From contig NHBT01000030.1 of NCBI GenBank assembly GCA_002167805.1, positions 41,294 through 46,978 on the forward strand: a stretch of 5,685 nt of DNA, read 5' to 3'. The stretch comes from Owenweeksia sp. TMED14. GTDB taxonomy: Bacteria; Bacteroidota; Bacteroidia; Flavobacteriales; Schleiferiaceae. Positions 1 to 5,685 of this stretch are shown here, in pieces. Below the pieces are notes generated by a model. It searched no databases. It saw only the letters and a list, made by a program, of their open reading frames with translations, and was not told where the DNA came from. The stretch's first letter is position 1; each line of letters begins with the position of its first letter. The position numbers and the translations under genes are program-made.

Positions 1-44
1 ATTTCTTGGGTCAAGAAACAGTAGGATTTTCAAGATTCGGCGAG

Positions 45-52
45 TATCTTTG
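45..52 (+). promoter_or_regulatory. Probable Bacteroidota -7 promoter element (TATCTTTG) before atpB
   Basis: TATCTTTG fits the TAnnTTTG -7 consensus of the Bacteroidota primary sigma factor exactly. Transcription would begin a few bases downstream, at about 57-60, just before the TTG codons at 63 and 78 that could start atpB. I see no convincing -33 TTTG at the expected distance; the sequence around 21-24 reads GTAG. The call therefore rests on the -7 box and its position. If it is real, atpB cannot start at the TTG at position 6, which lies upstream of the box. Confidence 0.5.
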
Positions 53-62
53 CAGCGCTATT

Positions 63-1199
63 TTGAAACGTCAGATCTTGAAAAACCCAATCTTCTTTTT
101 TTTACTGTTTTTGTCTGTATCTCTCATAATTCAAGCAAAAGGAGATGGTCCAGAGATCAAAAGCGTTGAGCTAGAGGGGGTCAGTTCAAAAAATGAATCT
201 CCCTATGATCCAACGGAAGATATAATGCATCATATTTCTGACAGTTATGGTTGGCATTTATTTGACTGGAAAGGACATTCGATAAGTGTTCCGTTGCCGG
301 TAATTTTATTTACCGAAAAAGGTTTAGTTACATTCATGTCTTCATCATTTCACCACGATCATGAAGGAAAACACGTTGTAGAGACCCAAGGGTATCGCTT
401 CGTGAATTATCATGAAAAAATTTATTATGCCTCAAGTTCACCAAATAATCATGGAGCTTTCGTCAGCGTCAGCAAAGAATCTCATGCTATTGAAAACAAC
501 CAACCAATTGATATTTCTATAACAAAAAACGTTGCATCACTATTACTTAGTGTAATTTTAATTTTATGGCTCTTTTTGTCGATGGCTCGATTTTACAAGA
601 ATCAAGATGGCCACTCTTCGCCAAAGGGAGTTGCTTCATTTATGGAACCAATTGTCGTTTTCGTTCGTGATGAAATTGCAAAAAATAATATTGGCAGGCA
701 CTACAACAGGTTTGTTCCGTTGTTATTAACGTTTTTCTTTTTTATTTGGATAAATAACGTTTTAGGTCTTATTCCTATTTTTCCAGGTGGCGCCAATTTA
801 ACTGGAAATATTGCTGTAACCATGGTATTGGCTTTGGTGGTAATGGTCGTGACTAACTTAAATGGAAACAAAAACTATTGGTCTCATATTTTTTGGATGC
901 CAGGAGTTCCTGTCGCTGTAAAGCCCCTTTTAGCTGTTGTTGAATTCATAGGAATTTTCACTAAGCCTTTTTCCTTGATGATTCGTTTGTTTGCAAATAT
1001 TACGGCAGGACACATAATTGTCTTGAGCTTGATTTCATTAATTTTTATTTTTGAAACAGTTTTGGTAAGCCCGGTGTCAATATTGTTGACTCTTTTTATC
1101 TCTGTTTTAGAGATCCTAGTCACAGCGCTTCAGGCATACATTTTTACTTTACTTACAGCATTATATATAGGCGCAGCCCTTCAAGAAGAACATCATTAA
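63..1199 (+). CDS. atpB: F-type ATP synthase subunit a (Fo proton channel), with signal peptide and long periplasmic insertion
   Basis: Subunit a is the membrane stator that carries protons to and from the c-ring. The frame is open to the left edge and has no ATG before 225, so the start is uncertain. TTG at 63 is chosen because it follows a probable promoter and gives a short basic N-terminus before a hydrophobic signal-peptide-like segment (about residues 8-25). TTG at 78 is nearly as good; TTG at 6 is less likely. Numbering from 63 (378 aa), an Asp-Pro-Thr...His-His motif (about 49-57) matches the usual N-terminus of the family. About 100 inserted periplasmic residues follow, with a His/Asp/Glu cluster at 97-104. 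Membrane helices lie near 157-176, 216-239, 249-266, 288-334 and 336-373. The essential channel arginine is R308 in Ile-Arg-Leu-Phe-Ala-Asn, with N312, H317, E350 and Q357 at the other key positions. H317 and E350 are the reverse of the E. coli E219/H245 pair, as in mitochondria. E. coli subunit a has 271 residues; a longer form is, from memory, usual in Bacteroidota. Confidence 0.95.
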   Translation: MKRQILKNPIFFFLLFLSVSLIIQAKGDGPEIKSVELEGVSSKNESPYDPTEDIMHHISDSYGWHLFDWKGHSISVPLPVILFTEKGLVTFMSSSFHHDHEGKHVVETQGYRFVNYHEKIYYASSSPNNHGAFVSVSKESHAIENNQPIDISITKNVASLLLSVILILWLFLSMARFYKNQDGHSSPKGVASFMEPIVVFVRDEIAKNNIGRHYNRFVPLLLTFFFFIWINNVLGLIPIFPGGANLTGNIAVTMVLALVVMVVTNLNGNKNYWSHIFWMPGVPVAVKPLLAVVEFIGIFTKPFSLMIRLFANITAGHIIVLSLISLIFIFETVLVSPVSILLTLFISVLEILVTALQAYIFTLLTALYIGAALQEEHH

Positions 1200-1226
1200 T
1201 AAATAACAATTAACAATTAACTATAA

Positions 1227-1505
<279 letters not shown>

Positions 1506-1527
1506 GCTTGTAATAAAATAAAACGCA

Positions 1528-2022
1528 ATGGATATAGTAACGCCAGGATTTGGACTTCTTTTTTGGACGACCATTACTTTCATGTTTTTACTTTTTGTGC
1601 TTTCAAAGTTTGCATGGAAACCAATTTTAAATGCAGTCAAGGAGCGTGAAGAGGCAATAGATGGAGCCTTAGAAGCTGCCGAAAAGGCAAAAAATGACTT
1701 AATGTCTCTAAAGTCTTCTAATGAAGATTTACTTAAGGAAGCAAGAGCAGAAAGAGAGCAGATATTGAGAGAGGCTCGAGAAATCAAAGAAAACACAATT
1801 TCAGAAGCTAAAGAGCTTGCTAAAGAGGAAGCGTCTAAAGTTCTTGATTCTGCAAGAGAGCAAATAAATAATGAGAAGCTTGCCGCTATGACGGAGGTAA
1901 AGAATCAAGCAGCCAAGCTTGCCATTGACATGGCAGAAAAAGTTTTACGCTCAGAGCTAAAAGACCCAGCCTCTCAAGAAAAAATGGTCAACCGAGCGAT
2001 GGATGAAGTTAAACTGAACTAA
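1528..2022 (+). CDS. atpF: F-type ATP synthase subunit b (peripheral stalk)
   Basis: Subunit b anchors the stator stalk in the membrane and links subunit a to delta and alpha on F1. The 164-residue protein has one N-terminal membrane helix (about 8-28, rich in Phe and Leu), then the conserved Lys-Phe-Ala-Trp-Lys-Pro-Ile segment at 27-33. A long, highly charged, Ala/Glu/Lys-rich coiled coil runs from about 36 to 140, and a short C-terminal tail would contact delta. E. coli b has 156 residues. There is only one b-type gene and no b' homologue beside it, so a b2 homodimer is expected. The ATG at 1528 is fixed by an in-frame TAA at 1519-1521. The leader is AT-rich without a Shine-Dalgarno sequence and lies just past the atpE-atpF hairpin. 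Confidence 0.96.
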   Translation: MDIVTPGFGLLFWTTITFMFLLFVLSKFAWKPILNAVKEREEAIDGALEAAEKAKNDLMSLKSSNEDLLKEARAEREQILREAREIKENTISEAKELAKEEASKVLDSAREQINNEKLAAMTEVKNQAAKLAIDMAEKVLRSELKDPASQEKMVNRAMDEVKLN

Positions 2023-2025
2023 CAG

Positions 2026-2583
2026 ATGAAATCAATTCGTGCTTCAATTCGTTACGCTAAAGCCCTATTAGACCTCTCTAGGGAAAAGGGCACTATGGAC
2101 GATGTGAAAAGGGATAGTGATTTACTATTATTGGTTATTGATGAAAACCGTGACTTTAGAAACTTCTTAAAAAGCGCAATCATTAAACCTGACCAGAAAA
2201 TCCATACTTTCAAGGCGGCTCTGGGAAATCAATTAAGCGAAATCACTAACCTGTTTATCAACCTTTTGATTAAGCATGGAAGAGAAGCGCACTTAGAAGA
2301 TGTTTTAAGAAAGTTTATCGCCCAATATTTTGTTGAAAATAAAATTATTAAGGCCCAAATTTCATCTCCAACACCCTTACTGGCAAGCCAGAAAGAGCGT
2401 TTATTAGCACTTTTAAAATTTAAAAACGCATCAAGCATAGTGCTTGAAGAAACCGTTGACACTGAATTAATAGGAGGGTTCACACTCCGTGTAGGTGATC
2501 AACAAATAAATGCATCCGCATCAGAGGCATTAAGCCAATTGAAGCGGGAATTTAATAAGAATTCATATATAGCTGACTTTTAA
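2026..2583 (+). CDS. atpH: F-type ATP synthase subunit delta (OSCP homologue)
   Basis: Delta joins the peripheral stalk (b subunits) to the top of the alpha3beta3 head. The 185-residue soluble protein has the typical helical N-terminal domain beginning Arg-Tyr-Ala-Lys-Ala-Leu (9-14), with Phe-Leu-Lys...Ile-Lys-Pro near 47-55. The C-terminal domain carries the family signature Leu-Ile-Gly-Gly-Phe-x-Leu-Arg-Val-Gly-Asp at 148-158. A Asn-Ala-Ser segment and the helix Leu-Lys-Arg-Glu-Phe follow. E. coli delta is 177 residues, so the length is normal. It starts 3 bases after the atpF stop, which suggests translational coupling with subunit b, its direct binding partner. Confidence 0.96.
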   Translation: MKSIRASIRYAKALLDLSREKGTMDDVKRDSDLLLLVIDENRDFRNFLKSAIIKPDQKIHTFKAALGNQLSEITNLFINLLIKHGREAHLEDVLRKFIAQYFVENKIIKAQISSPTPLLASQKERLLALLKFKNASSIVLEETVDTELIGGFTLRVGDQQINASASEALSQLKREFNKNSYIADF

Positions 2584-2596
2584 AAAAAATAAAATT

Positions 2597-4177
2597 ATGG
2601 CAGAAGTAAAACCTGCAGAGATTTCAGCAATCTTGCGACAACAATTATCCGGATTTTCATCTGATGCTAAACTTGAAGAAGTAGGAACGGTGCTTCAGGT
2701 TGGTGATGGCATTGCTCGTGCTTATGGCATGGAAAACGCTCAATCTGGCGAACTCGTAGAGTTTGAAACAGGACTCCGCGGTATAGTCTTAAACCTTGAA
2801 GAAGATAATGTAGGAATAGTTCTTTTGGGTCCAGCAGAAGGAATCAAAGAAGGATCAACTGTTAAGCGAACAGGAGTTATCGCATCTGTTGATGTTGGTG
2901 AAGGCATGTTGGGTCGCGTCGTTGACACACTGGGAAGCCCAATTGACGGAAAGGGTCCAATCGATGGGAAAAAGTACAATATGCCACTTGAGAGAAAAGC
3001 TCCAGGAGTAATTTATCGTCAACCGGTTAACGAGCCCCTGCAGACAGGAATTAAAGCCATAGATGCTATGATTCCAATCGGGAGAGGCCAGAGAGAGCTG
3101 ATTATTGGAGACAGGCAAACAGGTAAAACAACAGTTGCAATAGATACGATCATTAATCAGAAAGAGTTTTATGACAAAGGAGAGCCTGTTTATTGTATTT
3201 ACGTTGCAATTGGCCAAAAAGGATCAACGATAGCTGCTCTTGCTAAGAACCTAGAAGAAAAAGGCGCGATGGCATATACAACTATCGTCGCTGCAAATGC
3301 AGCAGATCCGGCACCTCTTCAGTTTTATGCTCCTTTCACAGGCGCTGCTATCGGAGAATATTTTAGAGACACTGGGCGTCCAGCATTAATCATTTATGAC
3401 GACTTATCGAAGCAGGCGGTTGCTTATCGAGAGGTGTCTTTGTTGCTTCGTCGACCCCCGGGAAGAGAAGCTTATCCAGGTGATGTGTTTTATTTGCATT
3501 CAAGGTTACTAGAAAGAGCAGCGAAAGTGATATCCGATGACAAAATTGCATCTCAAATGAATGACCTTCCTGAATCCTTAAAAGGAATTGTAAAAGGAGG
3601 TGGCTCATTAACAGCATTACCTATTATTGAAACTCAAGCAGGAGACGTTTCTGCATATATACCGACAAACGTTATATCTATAACGGATGGACAAATATTC
3701 TTAGAGGCAGATCTATTTAATTCTGGAGTCAGGCCAGCAATTAATGTTGGTATTTCAGTATCCCGGGTAGGCGGCTCAGCTCAAATTAAGCCTATGAAAA
3801 AAGTGGCTGGAACGCTGAAGCTCGATCAGGCTCAATATCGTGAGCTTGAAGCATTTGCAAAGTTCGGCTCCGACTTAGATGCTGCTACCATGAATGTCAT
3901 CAATAAAGGTCGTAGAAATGTAGAAATTCTCAAACAAGCAGTAAACTCTCCCATGAGCGTTGAAAAACAGGTTGCTATTATTTATATTGGCACAAAGGGG
4001 CTCTTGAACGACATCCCGGTTGAGAAGATAAAGCCTTTTGAAAATGCGTTCATTGAGTTTATGCAAAACAAACACCAAGATGTTTTAGCTGCTCTAAGAG
4101 AAGGGTCATGGAGTAAAAAAGAAATAGAGAAGATACAGTCAGCCGCAGAAGAGATTATTCCTGCATACGCAGACTAA
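2597..4177 (+). CDS. atpA: F-type ATP synthase subunit alpha
   Basis: Alpha forms the non-catalytic nucleotide sites of the F1 head and supplies the arginine finger to the catalytic beta sites. The 526-residue protein shows the full family architecture. An N-terminal helix for delta binding (1-20) leads into a beta-barrel domain (about 25-95). The nucleotide-binding domain has the Walker A loop Gly-Asp-Arg-Gln-Thr-Gly-Lys-Thr at 171-178 and the Walker B strand Leu-Ile-Ile-Tyr-Asp-Asp at 264-269. The ATPase alpha/beta signature at 380-389 ends just before the arginine finger R390 in Ser-Arg-Val-Gly-Gly. A helical C-terminal domain follows. Compared with E. coli alpha (513 aa), the segment between Glu-Arg-Ala-Ala (306-309) and Gly-Ser-Leu-Thr-Ala (336-340) appears about seven residues longer, a minor surface insertion. 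The ATG lies 13 bases after atpH in an A-rich leader. The frame is intact with no missing motif. Confidence 0.98.
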   Translation: MAEVKPAEISAILRQQLSGFSSDAKLEEVGTVLQVGDGIARAYGMENAQSGELVEFETGLRGIVLNLEEDNVGIVLLGPAEGIKEGSTVKRTGVIASVDVGEGMLGRVVDTLGSPIDGKGPIDGKKYNMPLERKAPGVIYRQPVNEPLQTGIKAIDAMIPIGRGQRELIIGDRQTGKTTVAIDTIINQKEFYDKGEPVYCIYVAIGQKGSTIAALAKNLEEKGAMAYTTIVAANAADPAPLQFYAPFTGAAIGEYFRDTGRPALIIYDDLSKQAVAYREVSLLLRRPPGREAYPGDVFYLHSRLLERAAKVISDDKIASQMNDLPESLKGIVKGGGSLTALPIIETQAGDVSAYIPTNVISITDGQIFLEADLFNSGVRPAINVGISVSRVGGSAQIKPMKKVAGTLKLDQAQYRELEAFAKFGSDLDAATMNVINKGRRNVEILKQAVNSPMSVEKQVAIIYIGTKGLLNDIPVEKIKPFENAFIEFMQNKHQDVLAALREGSWSKKEIEKIQSAAEEIIPAYAD

Positions 4178-4201
4178 AATAAAAAAGAGTAAACGAGAAT
4201 A

Positions 4202-5062
4202 ATGGCTAATTTAAAGGACCTCAGAACCCGAATTACGTCAGTGTCCAGCACGATGCAGATTACTTCTGCTATGAAAATGGTTTCTGCTGCAAAGCTTAAA
4301 AGAGCGCAGGATGCAATTGTTCAAATGCGTCCCTATTCTCAAAAACTGACTCTTTTGATGGGCAATGTTTCTTCGGTTGTAGACTCATCGGAGAATCTTT
4401 TTTTTAAGAAAAGAAAAGAGAATAGAGTTCTTATATTGTCTTTAACCGCAAACAGAGGACTTTGTGGTGCGTTTAACTCTTCGGTAATAAAAAAGTCAAT
4501 AGCCTTGTCTCAAAAATTAGAAAAGCAAGGTTTAGAAGTGAAGTTTTTTGCAATTGGGAAAAAATCAAGAGATCTTCTTTCTAAGACAGGAAAAGTTGAA
4601 GGTGAGAATATTGATGTGGTTAATGGTGTAACGTTCGAAGGGGCGGAGGCGATTGCCCAAATTGCCATGGAAAATTACTTATCAGGAAAATATGATAAAG
4701 TAATAATGGTATACAATCAGTTTAGAAATGCCGCTGTTCAGATTTTGCAAGAAGAGCAACTCCTTCCATTTGTTGAAGCTCCAAAAGAGAATAATGAAGT
4801 GGCCGACTATATTTATGAGCCAGACCAGCAAAAGTTGCTTGATGAATTAATACCACTAAGTATAAAAACTCAAGTTTATAAGGCTCTATTAGACTCTCAA
4901 GCTTCAGAACATGGCGCAAGGATGACCTCAATGCACAAGGCGACAGACAACGCCACCAACATGAGAGATGATTTGAAGTTGAAATACAACAAAGCTCGTC
5001 AGGCCACGATCACCAACGAAATACTAGAAATTGTGGGTGGGGCAGAAGCATTAAACAGTTGA
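4202..5062 (+). CDS. atpG: F-type ATP synthase subunit gamma (central rotor shaft)
   Basis: Gamma is the asymmetric coiled-coil shaft that couples c-ring rotation to conformational change in the beta subunits. The 286-residue protein matches the usual family length (E. coli 287). The N-terminal helix carries Met-Lys-Met-Val-Ser-Ala-Ala-Lys-Leu at 24-32. The Rossmann-like middle domain has Asn-Arg-Gly-Leu-Cys-Gly-Ala-Phe at 84-91. The C-terminal helix ends with the gamma signature Ile-Thr-Asn-Glu-Ile-Leu-Glu-Ile-Val-Gly-Gly-Ala at 270-281. The start ATG lies 24 bases after atpA in an A-rich leader. This is the last ATP synthase gene in the window: atpD and atpC, which follow atpG in the classical bacterial order, are not present downstream. 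Confidence 0.98.
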   Translation: MANLKDLRTRITSVSSTMQITSAMKMVSAAKLKRAQDAIVQMRPYSQKLTLLMGNVSSVVDSSENLFFKKRKENRVLILSLTANRGLCGAFNSSVIKKSIALSQKLEKQGLEVKFFAIGKKSRDLLSKTGKVEGENIDVVNGVTFEGAEAIAQIAMENYLSGKYDKVIMVYNQFRNAAVQILQEEQLLPFVEAPKENNEVADYIYEPDQQKLLDELIPLSIKTQVYKALLDSQASEHGARMTSMHKATDNATNMRDDLKLKYNKARQATITNEILEIVGGAEALNS

Positions 5063-5131
5063 TATAAGTTTTTTTCTATTCGTTTATTGCCTCTTTGTGG
5101 TTATCATTGTCTTTTGAAACCAATTTTTTGA

Positions 5132-5685
5132 ATGGCCCTTTCTTTTCGTTTACCGATCATAAACCTTCCTGCGAGAATACTCTTGGCGATGCTGACGCTT
5201 GTTTTAATAGGCTTTGGGTCATCTATGAAGATTTTAGAATTATACTTTAAAGAAGAAAAGACTGAATATCGTAGAGAGAGGCTGGCCAGAAAAGAAAAGG
5301 CAATAGCAGCTCACCTTTCTCGTGAACTTGAAAGAAACATTGATGACTTAAAAAGCCGAGAAGATGCTTTGAATGTTTTTGACTCGGAGCTATCTGCAAT
5401 TGCTGATATCCATAATATGGATGTTGCCCTATATTCAATGTCAGGAGATTTATTAATTAGCTCTAGTTCAGAATTAGATGAAGTAGTCACTTTTCCGCCT
5501 CAAATTCCTGAAGATTTGAATTATCAACGTGATGAGGCGGTTCTTTTAAAATCGGATGATGCAAGAGAAGTATTGATGTATGCATCTGAAATTAAAGGCT
5601 CAAATGAAATTCCTTTAGCTGTAATGGTTGTACCCTATAGTGATGGCGTGAATTTACCTTTAAAAGACCAGAAGTTTTACCGCTC
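5132..5685 (+). CDS. N-terminal part of a membrane sensor protein, probably a histidine kinase (runs off right edge)
   Basis: The reading frame is open from ATG 5132 to the window end (184 complete codons). An in-frame TGA sits immediately before the ATG (5129-5131), so the start cannot be further upstream; internal ATGs at 5189 and 5225 are less likely. Residues 14-31 form one hydrophobic membrane helix. A charged, probably coiled segment follows (about 38-75), including Tyr-Arg-Arg-Glu-Arg-Leu-Ala-Arg-Lys-Glu at 46-55. Next comes a sensor-like fold containing Ile-His-Asn-Met-Asp-Val at 93-98 and Tyr-Ser-Met-Ser-Gly-Asp-Leu-Leu-Ile-Ser-Ser at 101-111. From memory, this arrangement is typical of the periplasmic sensing region of Bacteroidota HAMP-containing sensor histidine kinases. 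The second membrane helix, HAMP, DHp and ATPase domains would lie beyond the edge, so the kinase call is an inference. The ligand is unknown. It begins 69 bases after atpG on the same strand, so co-transcription is possible. Confidence 0.65.
   Translation, partial: MALSFRLPIINLPARILLAMLTLVLIGFGSSMKILELYFKEEKTEYRRERLARKEKAIAAHLSRELERNIDDLKSREDALNVFDSELSAIADIHNMDVALYSMSGDLLISSSSELDEVVTFPPQIPEDLNYQRDEAVLLKSDDAREVLMYASEIKGSNEIPLAVMVVPYSDGVNLPLKDQKFYR

Noticed and set aside
1..24. Tail of an upstream gene in frame 1, ending in TAG at 22-24
   Set aside because: Only seven codons are visible, so it cannot be recognised or told apart from chance. It is kept only as context for the atpB start question.
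1205..1221. Direct repeat AACAATT AACAATT AAC between atpB and atpE
   Set aside because: Only two short A/T-rich units in an A/T-rich leader, with no dyad or link to a known binding site.
2855..3217. A 120-codon minus-strand open frame inside atpA
   Set aside because: It lies wholly antisense to a strongly conserved coding region, resembles no recognisable protein, and has low-complexity composition expected of a shadow frame. The same applies to the other minus-strand frames under atpB, atpE, atpF, atpH, atpG and the sensor gene.
5053..5078. T-run (5069-5075) after the atpG stop as an intrinsic terminator
   Set aside because: The only stem I can form before it is four weak A/T-rich pairs (AAAC 5053-5056 with GTTT 5068-5071), too weak to call a terminator.
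5087..5116. Possible promoter for the sensor gene: TTG at 5087-5089 and GTCTTTTG at 5109-5116
   Set aside because: The spacing is plausible for a Bacteroidota promoter, but the -7 element lacks the TA at its start, and such partial matches are frequent in T-rich DNA.

Overview
The window is about 5.7 kb of AT-rich, tightly packed, all-plus-strand DNA. It holds most of an F-type ATP synthase operon, in the order a–c–b–delta–alpha–gamma (atpB-atpE-atpF-atpH-atpA-atpG), followed by the 5' part of a membrane sensor-kinase-like gene that runs off the right edge. The source looks like a member of Bacteroidota, most likely Flavobacteriia or a close relative. Four things point there: a Bacteroidota-type -7 promoter box (TATCTTTG) before atpB; AT-rich leaders without Shine-Dalgarno sequences; a subunit a with a signal peptide and a long His-containing periplasmic insertion; and an operon that ends at atpG without atpD and atpC. 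This assignment rests on recalled family features, not on a search.

Layout. Bases 1-62 hold the end of whatever lies upstream plus a probable promoter. atpB (about 63-1199) encodes the proton-channel stator subunit a. atpE (1245-1448) encodes the c-ring subunit; its Gly-x-Gly-x-Gly-x-Gly helix is encoded by a perfect-to-near-perfect hexanucleotide tandem repeat. A strong imperfect inverted repeat (1445-1505) separates atpE from atpF. atpF (1528-2022), atpH (2026-2583), atpA (2597-4177) and atpG (4202-5062) follow with gaps of only 3 to 24 bases. After a 69-base T-rich gap, the sensor-kinase-like gene starts at 5132.

How the genes work together. Subunit a and the c-ring form the membrane rotor/stator interface. 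Subunit b (a single gene, so presumably a homodimer) and delta form the peripheral stalk. Alpha contributes the non-catalytic half of the F1 head, and gamma is the central rotor shaft. The beta and epsilon genes (atpD, atpC) needed for a working enzyme are absent here and must lie elsewhere. Residues in subunits a and c indicate a proton-coupled enzyme rather than a sodium-coupled one.

No undescribed system is evident. The points most worth a second look are the c-subunit hexamer repeat, the atpE-atpF hairpin, the atpB start/promoter conflict, and the sensor gene immediately downstream of atpG. No RNA genes, mobile elements or CRISPR arrays were seen.
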